This document shows, in pieces, positions 6,894 to 12,120 of a DNA stretch of 12,120 bases. Position numbers and translations under genes: made by a program. Source of the DNA: Zoogloeaceae bacterium (lineage in GTDB: Bacteria > Pseudomonadota > Gammaproteobacteria > Burkholderiales > Rhodocyclaceae); NCBI GenBank assembly GCA_031278735.1, contig JAITJU010000167.1, forward strand, positions 1 through 12,120, read 5' to 3'. The notes under the pieces were generated by a model. That model ran no database searches and was not told the origin of the DNA. It worked only from the letters and a program-made list of their open reading frames with translations. How positions within the stretch are numbered: position 1 is the first letter of the stretch; each line of letters opens with the position of its first letter.

Positions 6894-7301
6894 ATGAAAA
6901 TACAAAAAGAGTCCGGTTTCAATCTGGTCGAGCTGATGTTGACGATTGCCCTCCTGGGCATCCTGGCCGCCTTTGCCTACCCGGTCTACGAGGAATACAT
7001 GCAGCGCGCGCGGCGAATCGACTGCGAAAACACGCTGATGAGCGCCGCCGCCGTCCTGGAGCGCAAGCATTCGGTGATCAACAAATACGCCTCGGACGGC
7101 TTGTCGCTGCCCACGCAATGCCCGCGGGAAAGCAATAAGAAGTTCTATTCCGTCGAATACAACCTCGCCAAGGACGGCTCCACGTTTACCCTCGTCGCAA
7201 CCCCCATGGGCGCGCAGGCCAGCGACACGTGCGGCGCCCTGACGCTCAACCATGTCGGCGAGAAGGGCGCGAGCGGCGGCAGCATTTCCGCTTGCTGGTA
7301 A
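6894..7301 (+). CDS. pilE: Type IV pilus minor pilin PilE
   Basis: The protein is 135 residues. It has a short leader, MKIQKESG, then mature FNLVELMLTIALLGILAAFAYPVYEEY with glutamate at position 5. This is a classical class IVa prepilin N-terminus. The segment RRIDCENTLMSAAAVLERKH matches the PilE/PilA-like helix, and cysteines in the C-terminal half (CPRESN, DTCG, final ACW) could form the disulphide loop. The ATG at 6894 is preferred over the ATG at 6888. GGGAG (6881-6885) lies 8 nt before 6894 but only 2 nt before 6888, and the shorter leader is typical. The protein is the PilE-type minor pilin because of its operon position after pilY1; a small major pilin cannot be fully excluded from sequence alone. 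It is the last pilus gene here. Confidence 0.88.
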   Translation: MKIQKESGFNLVELMLTIALLGILAAFAYPVYEEYMQRARRIDCENTLMSAAAVLERKHSVINKYASDGLSLPTQCPRESNKKFYSVEYNLAKDGSTFTLVATPMGAQASDTCGALTLNHVGEKGASGGSISACW

Positions 7302-7327
7302 CGCGCCTGCCGTTCGCGCGCCGCGCC

Positions 7328-7589
7328 ATTTTGAACAGAGGCGCCTCCGCCAAACCATCCTCAACCTCCGAAGGCCATGACATCGACTTTGCGGACGGAC
7401 ATCGAAGGCGTTTCCTACAGTCCCGTCGCGCTGACCCGTGCGGGTCGCGACTCCGACGAAGCGCGCTTCGTCACCCTCGGCATGGATGGTACAGGCAGGT
7501 TGCCGCTGGTCGGTTACCCATGGCGCGGCGAGGATGTCCGCGTGTTTTCGGCGCGCAAAACACAACGAGAAAGCAAAGAAGAGCGATGA
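7328..7589 (+). pseudogene. brnT: brnT toxin relic, N-terminal half frameshifted
   Basis: The C-terminal half is a clear BrnT RNase-toxin reading, from about 7398: DIEGVSYSPVALT, then RDSDEARFVTLGMDGTGRL, YPWRGEDVRVFSARK. The N-terminal half is only found by changing frame. AK is readable at 7349-7354, ILNLRR at 7357-7374, HDIDFAD at 7376-7396, and the frame then shifts again into DIEGV at 7398. Together these spell the usual BrnT start, with FE at 7330-7335 as the likely beginning. At least three small indels separate these pieces. The longest intact frame starts at an ATG (7377) and lacks the normal N-terminal strand and helix, so active toxin is unlikely. The stop (7587-7589) overlaps the brnA start as ATGA, the normal toxin-first order of brnTA. 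Frames were compared by eye with the family pattern from memory. Confidence 0.75.
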
Positions 7590-7993
7590 GAAAGGTGAAT
7601 GGCATGGATGAGGAACGGAAAGCAAAATACGATTTTTCCGGCGCGAAAAGGAAGGCGGCGCAAGACGCCAGGGCCAAGACGCGCATCACGATCTGGATTA
7701 ATGATGATGTTCTTGCCGTCCTGCGCGAACGGGCAGGGCGGCAGGGGCGCGGCTATCAAACCCTGATGAACGAGACGCTGCGCGCCGTCTGCCTGCCGGA
7801 TGACGCGCCCGTCACGGAAAAAACCCTGCGCCGCATCCTGCGCGAGGAATTGCAGACCGCGCCTGACATCAGGCATCAGGGGAAGCTGCCGCCGCTGCGC
7901 GCCGTTTGTCTGCAAACTGGATTGCCGCGGCCTTCGGCCTCACGTTCGACGATTGATTTGAGCGGGGTTCATCGGATTCCTGATCCGGAATGA
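7586..7993 (+). CDS. brnA: BrnA-type ribbon-helix-helix antitoxin, with unusual C-terminal extension
   Basis: The protein is 135 residues from the ATG overlapping the brnT stop, or 129 from the ATG at 7604. The latter has AAAGGTG 6 nt upstream and is an equally good choice. The N-terminal segment KYDFSGAKRKA is the typical BrnA motif. KTRITIWI follows as the DNA-binding strand, then a ribbon-helix-helix core ending GRGYQTLMNETLRAV (residues about 31-67). A basic helix TEKTLRRILREELQ (to residue 90) normally ends the protein. About 45 further residues follow, to IPDPE, with no family resemblance. BrnA normally neutralises BrnT and represses the shared promoter; with the toxin broken it would be an orphan antitoxin/regulator. 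It converges on dnaJ across a 134 bp gap (7994-8127) with no obvious gene or strong terminator. Confidence 0.72.
   Translation: MRKVNGMDEERKAKYDFSGAKRKAAQDARAKTRITIWINDDVLAVLRERAGRQGRGYQTLMNETLRAVCLPDDAPVTEKTLRRILREELQTAPDIRHQGKLPPLRAVCLQTGLPRPSASRSTIDLSGVHRIPDPE
7776..7913 (+). repeat. Pair of 21-nt direct repeats within brnA
   Basis: Positions 7776-7796 and 7893-7913 are 21-nt copies that differ at two positions. They lie 117 bp apart, exactly 39 codons, and both are read as LRAVCL. The second copy lies in the C-terminal extension beyond the normal BrnA end. A 14-bp palindrome GCCTGA-CA-TCAGGC (7861-7874) lies between them, next to the expected end of the family domain. Confidence 0.55.
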
Positions 7994-8127
7994 TGCCCGC
8001 CTTCTTGCGCCATATCCGCGTCAATCCCCTGAACGGGTTCTCGCCCGCGCAGCCTTCGGGGCATCGACGCAATGAACGCCCGGCACGTTCGATTTCAATG
8101 GAAAAGTTTGCCTGGAACGATGTGCTG

Positions 8128-9261
8128 CTAGTTGCCGAAAAAGTCCTTCACCTTGTCCATCCAGGACTGGGCGCGGGGGTGGTGTTTGCCGTCGCGATCG
8201 GAAGAGATGGTTTCCAGTTCCCGCAAGAGTTCTTTCTGACGGTCCGTGAGGCGCACCGGCGTTTCCACGACGACGCGGCAGAGCAGATCCCCGTGGATGT
8301 GGTTGCGCACGCCCTTGACGCCTTTTCCGCGCAGACGAAAGGTGCGGTCGGTCTGGGTTTCCGGGGGAATCTTGAGGCTCGCCGCGCCGTCCAGTGTGGG
8401 AATCTCGATTTCTCCGCCCAGAGCGGCGGTGGTGAAGGAGATCGGCATCTCGCAGTGCAGATCGTTGTGATCGCGGGAAAATACCGGATGCGGCTTCAAG
8501 TGCACCTGCACGTAGAGATCGCCCGGCGGGCCGCCGTTTACACCGTGCTCGCCCTCGCCGGAGAGCCGGATGCGATCGCCCTCGTCCACCCCGGCGGGAA
8601 TCTTCACGGCCAGGGTCTTGTGCTGTTTCACGCGCCCCGCGCCATGACAGGCTGAACAGGGATCGGAAATGAAGCGGCCCGTGCCGTGGCATTTGTGGCA
8701 AGTCTGCTGGATGGAGAAAAAGCCCTGTTGCAGGCGAATCTGGCCGCTGCCGCCGCAAGTGGGACAAACCGCGGGCTGCGAGCCAGGCTTGGCGCCGGTT
8801 CCGCGGCAGACTTCGCAGGTTTCCATGGCCGGGATGCGAATCTTGGTCTCGGTGCCCTTGGCGGCCTGCTCCAGCGTGATTTCCAGGTTGTAGCGCAGGT
8901 CGGCGCCGCGATAGACGTTGCCGCGCCCGCCGTGTCCGCCGCCGCGATTGCCGAAGATTTCATCGAAAATGCCGCCGAAGGCGTCCGCGAAATTGCCGCC
9001 GCCAAAACCCTGTCCGCCGCCAAATCCCGCCTGCGGATCAACGCCCGCGTGGCCGTATTGGTCATAGGCCGCCCGCTTCTGGGCGTCGGAGAGCACTTCG
9101 TAGGCTTCCTTGGCTTCCTTGAATTTACCCTCGGCGGCGGGATTATCCGGGTTCCGGTCCGGATGGTGTTTCATGGCCAGCTTGCGGTAGGCTTTCTTGA
9201 TTTCGTCTTCGCTCGCGTCACTGTTTACGCCGAGGATTTCGTAATAGTCTTTCTTGCTCAT
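8128..9261 (-). CDS. dnaJ: Chaperone protein DnaJ (Hsp40)
   Basis: The protein is 377 residues, full length for bacterial DnaJ. It is the co-chaperone that delivers substrates to DnaK and stimulates its ATPase through the J-domain. Domains in order: J-domain residues 1-70 with HPD at 33-35; a Gly/Phe-rich linker at about 78-117; a zinc-binding region with four CxxCxGxG repeats at C149/C152, C166/C169, C188/C191 and C202/C205; then C-terminal substrate-binding beta domains (about 215-340). The start ATG is at 9261-9259 with AGGA about 10 nt upstream. Unlike many genomes where dnaJ follows dnaK closely, here 314 bp and a terminator lie between them, so it may have its own promoter, although I see no strong one. 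The end is convergent with brnA. Confidence 0.97.
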   Translation of the reverse strand: MSKKDYYEILGVNSDASEDEIKKAYRKLAMKHHPDRNPDNPAAEGKFKEAKEAYEVLSDAQKRAAYDQYGHAGVDPQAGFGGGQGFGGGNFADAFGGIFDEIFGNRGGGHGGRGNVYRGADLRYNLEITLEQAAKGTETKIRIPAMETCEVCRGTGAKPGSQPAVCPTCGGSGQIRLQQGFFSIQQTCHKCHGTGRFISDPCSACHGAGRVKQHKTLAVKIPAGVDEGDRIRLSGEGEHGVNGGPPGDLYVQVHLKPHPVFSRDHNDLHCEMPISFTTAALGGEIEIPTLDGAASLKIPPETQTDRTFRLRGKGVKGVRNHIHGDLLCRVVVETPVRLTDRQKELLRELETISSDRDGKHHPRAQSWMDKVKDFFGN

Positions 9262-9575
9262 GGTGTGACGTTCCTGATGTGCGATGGCGGCAATGATGGT
9301 GAGGGCGTTGGCGTGGAAAGAAGAGGGCTTCCCGGCGGATTCCGGCGACCGCCGCGCTCAATCGCGCTAGGCGTCGAAATCGTCTTTCGCGCGAACGCGG
9401 CCATGCCGACGCGGGAAAAGGCGAAACCTTCCCCGCTTTCGGCGGACAGATCAGCAGCGAGGGCGAAGGACGAAGAACTGCGCATGGCGCTTTCCAGGCT
9501 TTTCGGAGGGTCGGAACAAACAACGGGGATGCGGCGAGCACCCCCGTTCCGGCATGGGCGGACGAGGAGGGATGC
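9262..9575. other. dnaK-dnaJ intergenic region
   Basis: This 314 bp region has no recognisable gene. Open frames on both strands are arginine/serine/proline-rich and resemble no family. The dnaK-proximal end carries the stem-loop terminator (listed separately). The rest, 9262-9512, shows no sigma32 (CTTGAAA/CCCCAT) or strong sigma70 match on the minus strand. Transcription of dnaJ may therefore depend on readthrough from dnaK or on a weak promoter. Confidence 0.6.
9513..9548 (-). terminator. Intrinsic-type terminator after dnaK
   Basis: On the plus strand AACGGGG (9522-9528) pairs with CCCCGTT (9542-9548). After one A-C mismatch, TGC (9530-9532) pairs with GCA (9538-9540) around a 5-nt loop. 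Read on the minus strand, the stem lies 27 nt beyond the dnaK stop and is followed by GTTTGTTCC, a modest U-rich tail. It may act as a partial terminator that lowers dnaJ relative to dnaK. Confidence 0.6.
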
Positions 9576-11516
9576 TTATTTTTTGTCCTTCACCTCGGTG
9601 AATTCGGCATCGACCACATCGCCTTCCTCCTCCTTCTTCGCGGCCTGTTCGCCGCCCGCGTCCGCCGCCGCCGCCGCGCCTTCTCCCGCCGCCTGCTGCT
9701 GGGCGTATACTTTTTCGCCCAGCTTTTGCGCGGCCTGCGAGAGCGCCTCGGTCTTGGCGGTTATCGCCTCCTTGTCGTTACTGCGGATGGCGTCTTCCAC
9801 TTCCTTGATGGCGGCCTCGATTTTTTCTTTTTCCTCCGCGTCGAGCTTGTCGCCGTGTTCGGCCATGGTTTTCTTCACCATGTGCGTCGTGGCGTCGGCG
9901 CTGTTCCGCGCATCGGCCAGTTCACGCGCCTTCTTGTCGTCCTCGGCGTGCAGTTCGGCATCCTTCACCATGGCCTGAATTTCCGCTTCGGAAAGCCCGG
10001 AATTGGCCTTGATGGTGATCTTGTTTTCCTTGCCGGTTCCCTTGTCCTTGGCGGAAACGTGCATGATGCCGTTGGCGTCAATGTCGAAGGTCACCTCGAT
10101 CTGCGGCATGCCGCGCGGCGCGGGCGGAATGCCTTCCAGATCGAATTGCCCCAGGCTCTTGTTGCCGGAGGCCATCTCCCGTTCACCCTGGAATACCTTG
10201 ATGTTCACCGCGGGCTGGTTGTCGTCGGCGGTGGAAAATATCTGGCTCGCCTTGGTCGGAATGGTGGTGTTCTTCTGGATGAGTTTCGTCATCACGCCGC
10301 CCAGGGTCTCGATGCCGAGCGACAAGGGCGTCACGTCAAGGAGCAGCACATCCTTCACCTCGCCTTGCAGGACGCCGCCCTGGATGGCCGCGCCAACCGC
10401 CACGGCCTCATCGGGATTCACGTCTTTTCTCGGCTCCTTGCCAAAGAAGGCCTTGACCTGCTCCTGCACCTTGGGCATGCGGGTCATGCCGCCGACCAGA
10501 ATCACGTCGTCAATGTCGGATACCTTGCAGCCCGCGTCCTTCAGCGCCGTCTGGCAGGGAACGATGGTGCGGGCGACGAGTTCGTCGACCAGCGCCTCGA
10601 ACTTGGCGCGGGTGATCTTCTGCGTCAGGTGCTTGGGGCCGGCAGCGTCCGCCGTGATGTAGGGCAGGTTCACTTCCGTCTGCTGGCTGGAGGAAAGCTC
10701 GATCTTGGCCTTCTCCGCCGCTTCCTTCAGACGTTGCAGGGCGAGCACGTCCTTTTTCAGATCGACGCCGGATTCCTTCCTGAACGCCTCGATGATGTAG
10801 TCGATCAGGCGTTGATCGAAATCCTCGCCGCCCAGAAAGGTGTCGCCGTTCGTCGCCAGCACCTCGAACTGCTTTTCGCCTTCCACGTCGGCGATTTCGA
10901 TGATGGAAATATCGAACGTGCCGCCGCCCAGGTCATAGACGGCGATTTTCTTGTCCTTGCCGGAAGCCTTGTCCATGCCAAAGGCAAGCGCGGCGGCGGT
11001 GGGTTCGTTGATGATGCGCTTCACCTCCAGCCCGGCGATGCGCCCGGCATCCTTGGTGGCCTGGCGCTGGCTGTCGTTGAAGTAGGCGGGCACGGTGATC
11101 ACCGCCTCGGCGACTTCCTCGCCCAGATAATCCTCGGCGGTCTTCTTCATCTTGCGCAGCACTTCGGCGGAAACCTGCGGCGGCGCGATCTTTTTGTCGC
11201 GCACTTCCACCCAGGCGTCGCCGTTATCGGCCTTGAGAATCTTGTAGGGCATGAGCGCGATGTCTTTTTGCACTTCCTTTTCTTCAAAACGCCGCCCAAT
11301 CAGGCGCTTGACGGCATAGAGCGTATTGCGCGGATTCGTGACCGCCTGCCGCTTGGCGGGCGCGCCGCAGAGGATTTCGCCGTCCTCGGCATAACCCACG
11401 ATGGAAGGCGTGGTGCGCGCGCCTTCCGAATTCTCGATGACCTTGGCGGCGCCGCTTTCCATGACGGCCACGCAACTATTGGTGGTGCCCAGGTCGATGC
11501 CGATAATTTTTCCCAT
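9576..11516 (-). CDS. dnaK: Chaperone protein DnaK (Hsp70)
   Basis: The protein is 646 residues, the usual length. It is an ATP-dependent chaperone that works with DnaJ and GrpE in the cytosol. The nucleotide-binding domain (1-388) shows GIDLGTTNSC (6-15), YDLGGGTFD with T200 at the autophosphorylation position, and VGGMTRMPKV (341-350). The interdomain linker DVLLLDVTPLSLGIE begins at 389. The substrate-binding domain and helical lid follow, then an Ala/Gly/Gln-rich tail ending DVVDAEFTEVKDKK. The start at 11516 has AAGGA 7 nt upstream on the minus strand. A sigma32-like promoter lies just upstream, so heat-shock induction is expected independently of grpE. No frameshift or missing motif is seen. 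A long antisense frame across it is discussed among the rejected items. Confidence 0.98.
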   Translation of the reverse strand: MGKIIGIDLGTTNSCVAVMESGAAKVIENSEGARTTPSIVGYAEDGEILCGAPAKRQAVTNPRNTLYAVKRLIGRRFEEKEVQKDIALMPYKILKADNGDAWVEVRDKKIAPPQVSAEVLRKMKKTAEDYLGEEVAEAVITVPAYFNDSQRQATKDAGRIAGLEVKRIINEPTAAALAFGMDKASGKDKKIAVYDLGGGTFDISIIEIADVEGEKQFEVLATNGDTFLGGEDFDQRLIDYIIEAFRKESGVDLKKDVLALQRLKEAAEKAKIELSSSQQTEVNLPYITADAAGPKHLTQKITRAKFEALVDELVARTIVPCQTALKDAGCKVSDIDDVILVGGMTRMPKVQEQVKAFFGKEPRKDVNPDEAVAVGAAIQGGVLQGEVKDVLLLDVTPLSLGIETLGGVMTKLIQKNTTIPTKASQIFSTADDNQPAVNIKVFQGEREMASGNKSLGQFDLEGIPPAPRGMPQIEVTFDIDANGIMHVSAKDKGTGKENKITIKANSGLSEAEIQAMVKDAELHAEDDKKARELADARNSADATTHMVKKTMAEHGDKLDAEEKEKIEAAIKEVEDAIRSNDKEAITAKTEALSQAAQKLGEKVYAQQQAAGEGAAAAADAGGEQAAKKEEEGDVVDAEFTEVKDKK

Positions 11517-11582
11517 GTCATATTCCTTTCAGTGATGCGCCCTGCGGGAGAAGGCGCGCGGTTAATGTGTTTTCTGTCGCAA

Positions 11583-11610
11583 AAATAAGGCCGTTGGCGT
11601 GAATTTCAAG
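11583..11610 (-). promoter_or_regulatory. Sigma32 heat-shock promoter of dnaK, overlapping a sigma70-like promoter
   Basis: On the minus strand CTTGAAA (plus 11604-11610) is followed by 13 bp and CCTTATTT (plus 11583-11590). The sigma32 consensus is CTTGAAA-N13..15-CCCCATNT, so the -35 is exact and the -10 is a partial match. The same bases give TTGAAA-N16-TATTTT, a fair sigma70 promoter. Transcription would start near 11576, about 60 nt before the dnaK ATG. Confidence 0.65.
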
Positions 11611-11653
11611 ATTGGCCGCCATTTTTATGCGGACGATTGCGCGGACGCCGGAA

Positions 11654-11672
11654 GGCGCGCCGCCAACGCGCC
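11654..11672 (-). terminator. Possible weak stem-loop after grpE
   Basis: GGCGCG (11654-11659) pairs with CGCGCC (11667-11672) around a 7-nt loop, starting two bases beyond the grpE stop. No T-run follows on the minus strand, so it may slow or process the transcript rather than end it. Confidence 0.3.
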
Positions 11673-11673
11673 G

Positions 11674-12120
11674 TCATGCCATCGCCTTGCCGCTGGAAAC
11701 CAGCACCATTGCCGGACGCAGCACGCGCTCGGCAATCAGATAGCCTTTTTGCAATACCTGCACGACGGTGTTGGCTTCCGCATCGCTGGCGATCATCTGG
11801 ATGGCCTGATGCAGATGCGGATCGAACTTCTCTCCCAGAGGGCTGATTTCCTTCAGTCCGGATTTTTCAAAGGCGGAGGCAAGTTGCTTCAGGGTCAATT
11901 CCACGCCGCCGCGCAGGTCGTCCGCCGTCTGTTTCTCGCTGGCGAGCGCCGCTTCCAGACTATCCTTGACCGCCAACAGCTCGCCCGCGAATTTTTCGAT
12001 GCTGAATTTGTGCGCCTTGGCAATGTCTTCCTGCGCGCGCCGCCGTATGTTCTCGTTCTCCGCCCTGGCGCGCAGCCAGTTATCCTGCAACTCGGCGTTT
12101 TTCTGTTCCAGCGCGGCGAT
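11674..12120 (-). CDS. grpE: Nucleotide exchange factor GrpE (5' end outside window)
   Basis: The C-terminal 148 residues are visible; the frame stays open to the window edge at 12120, so the true start lies beyond it. GrpE is the dimeric exchange factor that releases ADP from DnaK. Visible parts are the end of the long coiled-coil helix (LEQKNAELQDNWLRARAENENIRRRAQED, residues before and after the Met at 12090) and the LLAVKDSLEAAL segment. The C-terminal beta domain carries HQAIQMI and the signature GYLIAERVLRPAMV. The Met at 12090 is internal and should not be taken as the start, because the coiled coil continues upstream of it. It lies 157 bp upstream of dnaK on the same strand, the usual grpE-dnaK-dnaJ order. 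Confidence 0.95.
   Translation of the reverse strand: MAALEQKNAELQDNWLRARAENENIRRRAQEDIAKAHKFSIEKFAGELLAVKDSLEAALASEKQTADDLRGGVELTLKQLASAFEKSGLKEISPLGEKFDPHLHQAIQMIASDAEANTVVQVLQKGYLIAERVLRPAMVLVSSGKAMA

Noticed and set aside
7785..7792. GCCGTCTG, resembling part of a Neisseria DNA uptake sequence
   Set aside because: It is only an 8-base partial match inside brnA, with no other copies noticed in the window.
7869..8072. A 67-codon minus-strand frame opposite the end of brnA
   Set aside because: It has no ribosome site and no recognised family, and the Ala/Arg/Pro-rich end is what the opposite strand of GC-rich DNA gives. It could matter only if the brnA extension proves not to be coding.
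8686..9978. A 430-codon plus-strand frame crossing dnaJ, the intergenic gap and the end of dnaK
   Set aside because: It lies antisense to two certain genes and reads as low-complexity Ala/Ser/Gly sequence with no family resemblance.
9726..11588. A 620-codon open frame on the plus strand antisense to dnaK
   Set aside because: Long antisense frames across hsp70 genes are a known by-product of GC-rich codon bias in a conserved gene. The reading has no ribosome site, is Gly/His/Arg/Val-rich, and dnaK itself is unmistakable.

Overview
The window looks chromosomal and most likely betaproteobacterial. It is G+C-rich by eye with strong GCG/GCC codon use. The DnaK, DnaJ and GrpE proteins are ordinary proteobacterial types, and a type IV pilus minor-pilin cluster sits next to them. 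The family-level assignment is my inference; no marker here settles the genus.

Layout. Positions 1-818 hold no convincing gene. The stretch from about 180 to 420 is AT-rich and carries a head-to-head array of TTACAT hexamers. Two sigma70-type promoters follow (483-511 and 704-732), then an A-rich leader. A tight plus-strand operon comes next: a GspH-family minor pilin (fimT/fimU type, 819-1349), pilV, pilW (ATGA overlap with pilV), pilX and the large tip/adhesin gene pilY1. pilE follows after a 136 bp gap. All five pilin-like proteins carry a prepilin leader or class III-like N-terminal helix, while PilY1 carries a Sec signal peptide. Together they encode the priming and tip complex of a type IVa pilus. 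The major pilin and the assembly motor are not in this window.

Between the pilus operon and the chaperone genes is a decayed toxin-antitoxin pair. It consists of a brnT toxin relic broken by several small frameshifts (about 7328-7589) and an open brnA antitoxin frame that overlaps its stop codon by ATGA. The brnA frame has an odd C-terminal extension containing an in-frame 21-nt direct repeat.

The right third is the minus-strand heat-shock group grpE (cut by the window edge), dnaK and dnaJ. An overlapping sigma32/sigma70 promoter lies just upstream of dnaK. A stem-loop terminator lies after dnaK, and a 314 bp gap separates dnaK from dnaJ.

No large undescribed system is evident. The most interesting items are the decayed brnT with its surviving antitoxin, the TTACAT array upstream of the minor-pilin operon, and two structured, lower-G+C patches inside pilY1, one of which contains an 11-bp perfect inverted repeat.
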